Both the position numbers and the translations under genes were made by a program. The notes beneath the pieces were generated by a model that was not told the origin of the DNA, did not search any database, and worked only from the letters and a program-made list of their open reading frames with translations. From Eutypella sp. D-1 (lineage: Eukaryota > Ascomycota > Sordariomycetes > Xylariales > Diatrypaceae): DNA of 64,000 nt. Each line of letters begins with the position of its first letter. The stretch's first letter is position 1. This document shows positions 55,344-64,000 of the stretch, piece by piece. The stretch is from contig JAJTTP010000009.1 in assembly GCA_023313575.1 (NCBI GenBank), positions 62,001-126,000 of the forward strand. Direction: 5' to 3'.

Positions 55344-58300
55344 ATGGCAGATCCTGTTGGCATCGTAGGGACGGCTTTAGGAGTCGTATCCCTCGGCCTA
55401 CAAGTCTACAACAACCTCAAAACCTACGTGGATGACTTCAAAAATCGTGATGAGCATGTTACGAAAGTGTCGCGCCAACTCGACCTTTTGCATGGGTCAC
55501 TTAATATCATCAAGACAGCCATCCCAGCCATCGAAGATGACTTCCGCACCGAGAGCGCCGTCGTGGTGTCTGGCCTGCAAGCCAGCGAGGCCAGCCTCAA
55601 ATCCCTTGCTAAAGAGCTTCAGAAGCACGGGTTCACGCCGGCTACTAATTTCAAGGGGAAGGCAATGGAATTCAAGAAGAGATTGAAGTACCCCTTCGCT
55701 GTTCCCGAGTTGGATAAGCTTGCTCGCGACATTGATCGAATTAATAGTCATCTGCTGGTGGCACTCCAGGGCCTCGGCTTGTAAGTCTATTTATGACGTC
55801 TCATCAGTATCCTCGTAGCTAGTGATCGTTCAAGATAAGCCAACAATGTTTCAACAGAAACATCCAGTCAGCTACTGCGAATAGCCTTGCAGACGTCAAA
55901 AACACGACCCAAACAACTGCGGCAGATATAGCAAGCGTCATAGGCAAGCTCGATAGTTCCGCTGCGAATAATACTGCGTTCCAAGAATCGTTGACGAAGC
56001 AAATACGAGAGACATCTATTCCCAGAGCGGAAAGTCTAGAAGCGATATCCCTCGTCCGCCGCATCGAGAACTCCACTTCGTCCACCACGACGCATTTGAC
56101 GGACCTGGTTTCGGACCATCAACTTCATCGACGACAGACCGGAAAGCTCGAGGAAAGGATATCTGAGCTCAGGGACATCATAGTCCAACAGTCACAGCGA
56201 GAGAGCCCGGCCGAACAGTTCTTCCACATGCTAATGTCCAAGCCCGATTACATGAGAAGTTGGCAGGACGCAATGAAAAGCAATGGGCAAGGTCCCCGGG
56301 GTGGAACTTGGTCGCCGGAACCCGTTGATGATCCGATCTTTGGTCTTACGCGTGCCCGACATGGAAAGGTTTCCTACGCGTGCGGATGCCGTCACCGGCG
56401 ACGTCAGACTCGATCTTGTACCAGCTGGTCCGCGTTTGCTTTCTTCGATGAGACAATAGTAAAAACGAAACACGAGCCAGGGTGTCCCAAATACTCAAAA
56501 CGACAGGCGACGCGGGAGAGGACAGTCGGGATTACTTACACCGGTTTGCACCGTCTGCTCCACACTGCGGTGGCTGTAAGCCTGCGTCAGGTTCGTGGTG
56601 CTGGGGGTACCAGCATCAGTCCGATGTTCCGGTACTATGCCACAGTAGACGTGTGCCGATCCCCCGCGTTTCGCATCGTAGGCGGTATATCCGTTGCGAT
56701 CGATTCCTTCTATTACTCCTCGAGACGCCAGCTACCCATATCCGAATGCGAGGCGCGTGCCAAGCAAATTCTATATTACGGCGTCTCGAAACTGCGCCGC
56801 GTCTTCGAAGATAGGTTGTCGTCGCCGACGGATCTTGACGAGGACGGGGCTACACTGCTCGCCCACATATTCCAGCAAGTAAGATAGAGCCCCCCTCCAT
56901 GTTTCCCGCCTGGAGCCTCGCATGTAGAGGAAAAGAATGGGAAAGGTGTTGATGTCCTTTGACGCTCAGCCGATCGTATACTTCGGCTACCATGGTGGCA
57001 TCAACGCCCTTCAATGCCTGGGCGATCTGGTATTGGCGTTATTGGAGCTCGATGTTCCGCGTGAAAGTACCGCTTCGCACATGCCTGAAACGTATGTGCT
57101 TGGAATCCAGCCCTCTCTCCGGTAATATTCTGACTAGTTGTACAGGTCACTGCCGTTGCTTCGGGTGCTGGGTGATGACAGGGGCGAGTTACAATCAGAA
57201 GAGGAGCAAGCATACTTTAAAGAAGAACTGCTCCCGCTTCTGTTCCCAGAAGACCCGTCAGACCAGATCCTACCTGCAAGAGGAGTCTATTGGCTTAGTC
57301 CGGTATTCCGAGATCTCTTGACGAAATCTAGACACGTGGTTGAAGGCAAGAGCGAGAACTTGAAAGTCATTACGTGCTTGAGTCTGTGCTAATGGATGAA
57401 AATAGCATTGGACCTCGACAGCCCTCTCTTTATCGCTTTGCTGACAAAAGACGAGAATATGCTACGTCGTGCTCTTCAGATTCAGGTAGCCGACGTGGAC
57501 GAACCGACCGGCAGTGGCATAACGGCGGTCCACATCGCAACACTTTGGCCAAGGGGATTGGAAATTGTCCTCAAATCCTGCCCCGACATCAATTTGAACA
57601 TCAAGTCCAATGGCTACAGTCCGCTTGGATTAGCGATGGTCATCTGCGCAGATACATGCATTGATCCTTCGAGGGGATGCATTGATTGTCCTTGTGCAGA
57701 ATCAGTTGAGCTTTTACTGGAGTACGGCTGTTTCCTCAGCGAGGACGACATCTTCTTGGGCCTCCATAACCTCGATACTCCTAGGATAGCTCATGTTTTA
57801 CTAGATCACATCCGACGATGGCGTATAAAGCTGACTGAGATAGCGCATGTTTATCTGTCCAGCAAGGAACGGGAGTCGTTCGGAATCACGCAAGATAACG
57901 TCGTCTTGGACTCAGTAGCCCCCGGCGTCATCCGCAAACTAGAGTCTCATGGCATCTCTCCCAGCGACATTTTGAAGCTTCACCCTGGAGATTATCGGCT
58001 CGCCCCGCCAATCGGACAGCGCAGTGGGTGCTCTATCTACTGTGAGTTGAATCATCTCAAAACCGCGGAACAAGCCTTCGAATTAGGCTTCAAGGATTTC
58101 GACTTTCCTCACTCCAAGGGGGAAACGACCCTGAGCGAACTGGCGCGATTACATGTGGACTCTCGGAATATCCCCTTCGTGAGGTTCATAGTGTACTGTC
58201 ACTGGCTTATCGATCATGGGGCTAGCCTGGCCAGACCGATGCAATGGCAATGGGATACTAGCCCCTCCGAGTTCCTCTACCCTGACGAAGTACCGCAGCA

Positions 58301-59060
58301 CATAATCGCCCATTGTCTAATGACATCACCCAGGCTGAGATCAACTTTCACGAGACTTCCCCCACGCGGCGGAGCAACTCAAAAAGGATTTGCTCGTTTT
58401 AATATCATGTTCCAGTGCCATTCCTTAGACATTGCAGATGGCTGCAGATGCGCGTGTTCGGAAAACGAGGGCGGGTGCGAGCCCCTGACCACCTTCTTGA
58501 CGTCTTTTCAGCGGTTCGGCGAATCGTTGGAGCCGATAGCCGGCGATTTCGACAAATTTTACGGCCACAAGTATAATAAGACGGAGTTGCTACGGTTCTC
58601 GTTCGCCTTGCTACGCTGCGTTACTTTCCAGGAACTGGAGATCCGGCACACGTGTTGCAATACGCTATGGCGTGACCATGGGGAACAGGTCTTTGGCGAA
58701 CCCGGGCCGGACTACGGCGAGGACTTCCCCTATATTCGAGACGAAGACGAACCGCTGTTGGCTAAGCTAGAGGAGCTTGTTACCGAGTTCAAGGAGAAAT
58801 TCCGGACGGGATGCGACTCCCTACCCGAATTTTTGAAGGGCTATTGGAGAGAGCGGATGGATCAGGTAAAGAACGAAATGCAATCAAGGCGGCTGACGCA
58901 AGAGGAACGACATGGGATCCTTGCTCTCGGTATAGAGAAATGGGAAGAGGAAGCAGAAAGTCATATAGTAGATGTACCAACTCCAGTAAAAGGGGAAGCA
59001 GATCTCGGCCCTACAGATGTGTTATTTTGGATTAGGAGGTTGGACAGTATTAGTTCGTGA
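55344..59060 (+). CDS. PigL_N-domain protein with ankyrin-type C-terminus
   Basis: Five exons: 55344-55780, 55858-56878, 56928-57091, 57146-57345 and 57406-59060, giving 1158 residues. The N-terminal 145 residues (DPVGIVGTALGVVSLGLQVYNNL onward) match the fungal PigL_N helical domain (PF17111), also found at the N-terminus of fungal STAND/NLR proteins. A helical linker follows, then a Cys/His/Arg cluster (CGCRHRRRQTRSC, HEPGCP) near 325-365. The last 550 residues contain ankyrin-like helices (SPLFIALLTKDENMLRRAL, TGSGITAVHIATLWPRGLEIVLK, NGYSPLGLAMVICAD, SVELLLEYGCFL) and a second Cys-rich patch (CRCACSENEGGC). No NACHT or NB-ARC ATPase is present. The fourth intron (57346-57405) appears to be GC-AG. 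Function unknown; signalling or incompatibility-type roles are inferred from relatives. Confidence 0.85.
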
Positions 59061-59587
59061 GGTCTTCACAAGAGGGATTCTAGATACTATATTTGTTTCA
59101 ACTTGTTAATTTGTCTACTGGGTGTATGTAATGCTAATTCTGAATTCGATTTACAGAGGGAAGATAGTAAGCACCGTTGCTGTATAGGTCAAACAGAGAA
59201 AATATTCATGTAGAGCTGTGTAGGTATGTTCAGTAACATCGCAGACGACCGTCTGCTTATCCATTGTTCAGTGACGCCTCCCACCCTGTGATCCCCTTTC
59301 ATGATCACGAGGTCTATGGTATATGCTGCAAGCCCGTCCCTAAATCATCCATCAACTCCCTCGCTTCTGGAAAAAAGAAATAGACAAAACAAAAGAACCT
59401 CGGCGTGTGCCCGAGTCGACGAATGATCCCATGCAGCCCGGCCCTCCCAAATATTCCAATATCTTCCTGAAAATCACAGTTCAGAACGCCGAATGATGCT
59501 TCCATGAGGTTTTGTACATTGCTCTTCGATATGTCCCCGTCCACTGCTACTGAGGTAGCCTCCTGCGCGCAGCCCTAATAATAAGAG
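59061..59587. other. Convergent 3' spacer
   Basis: 527 bp between the ankyrin-type gene and the next minus-strand gene. It contains a minus-strand open frame at 59314-59544 (76 codons, MDGDISKSNVQNLMEASFG start), which has a normal amino-acid mix but no recognised family. It is too weak to call as a gene. Confidence 0.4.
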
Positions 59588-61549
59588 CTACCGCGATCCG
59601 GAGCCTAGCTTCTTGAACCAGTCTCGCCATTTGTGCTGGCGGGCCTTGGCGCGGCTCGCTTCAGGCCCCATCCGCTCGTCCGCTGGCTGTACGAGCGGAT
59701 TCAACTGCACGCCTTTCTGGGCCACGGCGGGCACGGTTCGAGATCTGGCATCGGGACTCGGCTCTGGAGTGGCGGGCGGGGTGTAAAGTATGGGGATAGG
59801 TGTTAGCGTCGTGCCGCTTTCCACATCAGCCATCGAGGTCCGATTCGAGAAATACCCGGGCTCCGGGGGATCGGCCCTGATCACGGCGGCGAGCGAGCTC
59901 TCCTGGTGCGACCGCCACTTGAGACCCCAATCCCCGCTAAACGCGCGCCTGGCGGTCGCCTTGCAATTGCCCTTTTCGGCCGTGGAGTCTGTTTCGGTGC
60001 CGATGTCGGTGTTGGTTCTGACAATGGCCTTGCGCTTGTGCACGTAGGCGGCCCCGGTTGACGTCGCCCTCTTGGGCAAGATGGCGGGTTCCAGGGCACG
60101 GAAGGTCTCCTTCACGGGCGATTTCGGCAAGACATCCAGCTGGCTGGCGTGGCTATTCGAATCCCGCTTTGACGGGGTAGAATGCAAGGCCGTAGGCGAA
60201 ATCAGGTCTGATGGCTTTACATTCGGCGCCCAGCCGTGACGGAGGGCAACCCAGATGGCGGAGACGGAAATAAAGTTCCGTTGCCATTCCTTTACCAGCT
60301 GGGGCGCCTTCTCTGCCGTGGAACCATCGGATGTAGGCGGAGTGGTAGGGTGCGGTGAAATAGGTGGGCGGCGACTTGTCGATTGGGAGACCATGGCATA
60401 TGAGTCCAGTATCTCGAGGGAGGAGCTAGTAAGAGTAGCCATAACAGGATGCCTCCGGTGGTTCGGATCGATGATGCTAAAGGTGAATTTGTGATCTGGT
60501 GACGGTGTATGAGAAGCTCTCGGTGATGGAGGCACTATCGAGGTCGGCGTGGGTGGGAGCGATACCCTGTTAGAGATCACCGGTCTGCGAACCCATCTCG
60601 CCGTGATCGTGTTCCCGTTCGCGTCTACGGAGACGAAGTCGTAGGAGCCATTACGACGCGGGGTAGCCACCCACACAGTCCCGTCAGCCAAGACAATCTC
60701 GGCCTTGTCTTCTGTCCTGAGAGGGCTCAGAACGGCGACCAAGTCGCGGGACTTGATGCTATCCTCCTCATGGCTGTCGCTCTCCGAGTCGGATGCCCGG
60801 GTGCTGTAATCCTCTGACCTCACTAATAGGACATCCTGAATGCTCAACTCGCACTTAATACGAGAGACTAGCGGAAATCGCTTCAGGAGAGGAGCGACTA
60901 TCGTCTTGGCGAAGGCGGAGGACGGATAGACATCGATGGCGGGCCTTGGCCGCCCATCGGGGGATAGACGCTGCATCTGGAGGAACAGCTTAGGGCGGGT
61001 GGGAAGTAAGCGCTGCTTGTGCCGTAGCTTCGGCGCGGGCTGGGCGAGATGGAAGATGGTGGACTTCCTAGATGCCCGTTTTGTCCGGGGACTCCGGCTA
61101 GCTAAGGGCACGGCATGGTCCGTTTCTGTTTCGCTATCTGAGAGGTCGGCGACCGAACCTTCATATGAGCTCATGCCTTCCGACGATTTCGAGCGCAAGT
61201 CAAAGTCATCGTGCTCGGGCACCTTGAACCTAACCACTGGTACTAAAGAAGAGGTGAGATCCGGAGCGGCACGTGGAATGTACTCGGATACGGGTCTAGC
61301 CCTACTCCTCGTAGGCGAAGATGGAGAGGGCGATAGAGATTGGTCGGGGGTGGCTTCGGAGTACGGAACCGTCGGCCCAATAGAGACACGCTTTCTTCTT
61401 TTAGGAGGCGAAGAAGGCGCGAGAGCAGATCGGAGTAGAGGTTTGCGACCCTGAGTGGTAGCAATGGGAGCCGTCGAAGATGAGTATAACTGTGGTGTGC
61501 GACGAGAGTATTCGTGGCCATGTAAACTTGCACCTGAATGCAGGAACAT
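59588..61549 (-). CDS. Unknown protein with conserved-looking central domain
   Basis: A single exon of 653 residues. The N-terminal 170 residues are S/P/R-rich and disordered with a basic KRRKRVS segment that could be a nuclear localisation signal. A compact block at about 175-235 (LRHKQRLLPTRPKLFLQMQRL, RPRPAIDVYPSSAFAKTIVAPLLKRFP, KCELSIQDVLLVRSEDY) and a beta-rich segment at about 268-300 (EIVLADGTVWVATPRRNGSYDFVSVD) look folded. A W-rich segment (KEWQRNFISVSAIWVALRHGW) follows at about 400, and the C-terminus ends in a basic helix (ARQHKWRDWFKKLGSGSR). No enzyme motif or membrane helix was seen. I recognise the type as a Pezizomycotina-restricted protein without known function. Confidence 0.8.
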   Translation of the reverse strand: MFLHSGASLHGHEYSRRTPQLYSSSTAPIATTQGRKPLLRSALAPSSPPKRRKRVSIGPTVPYSEATPDQSLSPSPSSPTRSRARPVSEYIPRAAPDLTSSLVPVVRFKVPEHDDFDLRSKSSEGMSSYEGSVADLSDSETETDHAVPLASRSPRTKRASRKSTIFHLAQPAPKLRHKQRLLPTRPKLFLQMQRLSPDGRPRPAIDVYPSSAFAKTIVAPLLKRFPLVSRIKCELSIQDVLLVRSEDYSTRASDSESDSHEEDSIKSRDLVAVLSPLRTEDKAEIVLADGTVWVATPRRNGSYDFVSVDANGNTITARWVRRPVISNRVSLPPTPTSIVPPSPRASHTPSPDHKFTFSIIDPNHRRHPVMATLTSSSLEILDSYAMVSQSTSRRPPISPHPTTPPTSDGSTAEKAPQLVKEWQRNFISVSAIWVALRHGWAPNVKPSDLISPTALHSTPSKRDSNSHASQLDVLPKSPVKETFRALEPAILPKRATSTGAAYVHKRKAIVRTNTDIGTETDSTAEKGNCKATARRAFSGDWGLKWRSHQESSLAAVIRADPPEPGYFSNRTSMADVESGTTLTPIPILYTPPATPEPSPDARSRTVPAVAQKGVQLNPLVQPADERMGPEASRAKARQHKWRDWFKKLGSGSR

Positions 61550-64000
61550 GGCTGCTTTTTAGTCTTTTGGATGTTGTTCTAGCTGACTCCTTCTAGTCGC
61601 CATAGGAAAATGGCGAGGAGAATATAAGGCTGGGCGCGAAGGGGATAAGAATGAGACTGGTGGCGCATATGCATGCAATATGCAACACCATAGAACCCAC
61701 TTGTCTATCTATTTGGTAAAATCACACTCTGGGTGCCTACTTCACCCTGTAGTTGAGCCAGTAATCGTTACGATATCATGCCGTGTAGTCCAACTGACGA
61801 GGTACCCAGAACCGGAAAGGTGGTGAGATATCGAACGGGTAAAGTATGATACTATGTATATGTATAAAGGCGGATATGCTTCTCGAAGTCAAGTTGGTCG
61901 GCGATTGAGCTTCTACGGTCTAGTAGCCGTAGATTTCTAATTAGTCAAAGTAGAGTAAAAAAATGGAATCGACCCGAAAATGACATCCGCCGATTCCGTC
62001 AAACCTGTCAATCGCAAGTGTCAAAACCATGTGAAATGGCACGCTTGTATGTAGAGCCAGTCTTGGAAGGGCGCTTCGCCCGTCTTATTAGTGTTCAGCC
62101 CAAGCTATCCTGCGCTCGCGACTACGGTTCAAGACAACTCCGAACTTGTCGAGTCGGGGCATAGGGGGCATCCGCGGCGGCACGACCCTGAAAATCCAGG
62201 AGAGTGGGTTGGCAGCGATGGTGGGATGCTTTAGCGCACTTCAGAATGGGACTGGGAATCCTCTAGGCAGCTGACTAGGGAATGTAGTGTAGCCTTATTA
62301 CTCTATTACAAGCTGATGAGATGCGCTATGGTGTTGTACCCTGGCAGGCCCTGGGTAAGAGGGGGTAAGAGGGATACAGAGGTGCCTCTATGCGGCTCGT
62401 GCTGCGCTTCTGGGCGCTCACTGAAACCAACAGCCTCCTGACAGCCTCCTGACTCCAGGGCAGAATGAGGCACAGTCGAATTGAAACACCCAAAGATATG
62501 CTTGTGTTAATGTGTGCTACTACGGACTATATCTCCTTGAAGCTTGGAATCTTGTCCGAGACCTCGATCAGGGTGAAATCTCAACTACATATTACTGGAG
62601 GCAGATGGAATGAAAGGCGGTCAATAACCTCTCATATCTATAATTGTACAATCCATACACATGTACGTTTACGTGTCAACGTGTCTCGACTAACTAAAAG
62701 GGCTAAAAAGAAGACGGGAAGGGAAAAAAAGGCTAAAAATGCACTCAGCTTACATAGCCAAATCACGCGTCCCGGCCGAGGCACACAGCAATTTTTACAA
62801 ATATTGTTGCCGGGAGCGTCGGGCTCTTTAGGTAAATCCTCGAGGAGCTAAAGGCGCAACCACCACCGCCGTCGTGAGCCATGACTCGTTGGCAACATCG
62901 AATTTCATGCCTCGTTTCGTAATGACAAACCAGCAGGTGCATGCATTTCCAATCGCTATTACAAGGAGGGTCAGCGCCTACGTTGTAGGAAGCGATCGCG
63001 ATCATTGCCTACCTATTCGTAGGTGCATCGGACTTCATGCTTCCCGATGTAGCCTATCCGAACCTACCGTAGGTAGCTTGCAAGCCCGGGATTCAGCCTG
63101 TTCACCACGTCGCTAACCATTTCGACATTATAGGTACATGTGCATATGGCAGTCTTTGCTGGCTGACCAGGTAACATCGCAATTATTATCGATAGTGCAC
63201 CCCGTAAGGGGGATATTGAGCCATGTCTAGATTTTTAAAGGTCTTGGCGACGTTCGATTCACAGGTGGAGTCGTCCTATAACCTTTCGGTGTCACAGTCC
63301 AGATCAGCGAGGCTGGCGGGATATAAAGACAACCCGAGCTTCGTGTTCGGGTTCTAGTCTACCTCGTACGTTTATGCCTTACATATCAATTCAACACCCG
63401 CCCGCGCCATGGCTGCCAGACTCCCGGCCTACTGTCCTACCGCCAGCCCAGAAGCGGCAGGATGTTTGCCATGTCTCTTACGGCGGTGAGATGAAATAGC
63501 AAAAATCTAGTAGTCTAAAGGTTACCAGTTATTCCAGGTTTCTCTTCGTTCGGAGTAGGAGCGAGAACATGGAATCTATCGAAATATTGCTTAGGTGGTT
63601 ACGGAGTTAACATCTCTAACCACCTGCGTATCTGCCAACCGGCAACATCTTATTCTCCGATGCCCGGCACTCCGGGCTTCAATGCGGGAATGTGAGTAAC
63701 GTGTCAGACTAGCAACTAGATTATATCTAACAAGCAAAGTTGACAACGGCTTTCGGATTTCGCGGAACAGGACATGACGTATAGGGCTGAGATAACCATT
63801 AATATATGCCGATCATGTCAGATCTCATTCTACGTACGAAGTATTTCAGTATTTCATCGGGGAACCCTCCACGAAATAGCGACAGAAATCATCTTAAACG
63901 CAGCAAGCATCATCCTCCTTCCTTACCCCTTTTATCGGATGCAGATGCCTCGGCATGACCTTAACTTTTTCAAAGCTATCTTGTGGGTCTAATGTTTAAA
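61550..64000. other. Gene-poor right end
   Basis: About 2.45 kb without a supportable gene. An open frame at 62465-62851 is lysine-rich and low-complexity towards its end and shows no family signature. TATAAA-type elements occur (about 63322), but no gene is seen after them within the window. Confidence 0.5.

Noticed and set aside
62465..62851. 128-codon frame near the right end
   Set aside because: Becomes K-rich and low-complexity, and no domain or splice extension was seen.

Overview
The window is nuclear DNA of a filamentous ascomycete (Pezizomycotina, probably Sordariomycetes-like). The basis is: short spliceosomal introns (49-200 nt) with GT..CTAAC/CTGAT..AG signals, long AT- and pyrimidine-rich intergenic spacers, and genes typical of this group (BioD-BioA fusion, PigL_N/ankyrin protein, BRCT-Myb-RCT Rap1). 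No bacterial, viral or intact transposon sequence was seen. Exon limits below come from reading frames, splice consensus and family conservation; no transcript data were used.

Layout. 1-932: 3' end of a copper P-type ATPase. 1.65-3.75 kb: multipass membrane protein of unknown function. 3.75-6.1 kb: gene-poor. 6.1-6.9 kb: small vWA-like protein. 7.3-12.0 kb: divergent biotin gene pair, the fused dethiobiotin synthetase/DAPA aminotransferase (4 exons, minus) and KAPA synthase (2 exons, plus), sharing a 493-bp promoter region. 12.2-13.1 kb: C-terminally anchored fungal protein. 14.1-15.1 kb: nitrilase-superfamily amidohydrolase. 16.4-19.6 kb: sulfite reductase flavoprotein subunit Met10. 21.0-21.4 kb: small CxC cysteine-rich, metallothionein-like protein. 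23.4-25.2 kb: RCC1-type Ran exchange factor. 26.9-29.4 kb: Trf4/5-type non-canonical poly(A) polymerase. 31.3 kb: tRNA-Ser(AGA). 32.6-34.0 kb: unknown protein with a faint Ulp1-like pattern. 34.4-37.1 kb: Rap1 telomere protein. 38.3-39.9 kb: Swf1-type DHHC palmitoyltransferase. 40.2-42.4 kb: EngB-type GTPase with a long C-terminal extension, divergent from FMC1 (43.0-43.3 kb). 44.4-48.3 kb: large disordered/helical fungal protein. 48.3-53.1 kb: gene-poor. 53.1-54.2 kb: Hsp90 co-chaperone Aha1. 55.3-59.1 kb: PigL_N/ankyrin-type protein. 59.6-61.5 kb: conserved-looking unknown protein. 61.6-64.0 kb: no gene recognised.

Most genes are housekeeping and not functionally linked. The exceptions are the biotin pair (two adjacent genes covering three successive reactions from pimeloyl-CoA to dethiobiotin; biotin synthase is not in the window) and the divergent EngB-like/FMC1 pair, both probably mitochondrial. 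I found no convincing wholly new system. The items most worth a second look are the PigL_N/ankyrin protein with a probable GC-AG intron, the ARID-like segment inside Rap1, the cysteine-rich CxC protein, the EngB GTPase extension with a duplicated motif, and the Ulp1-like relic.
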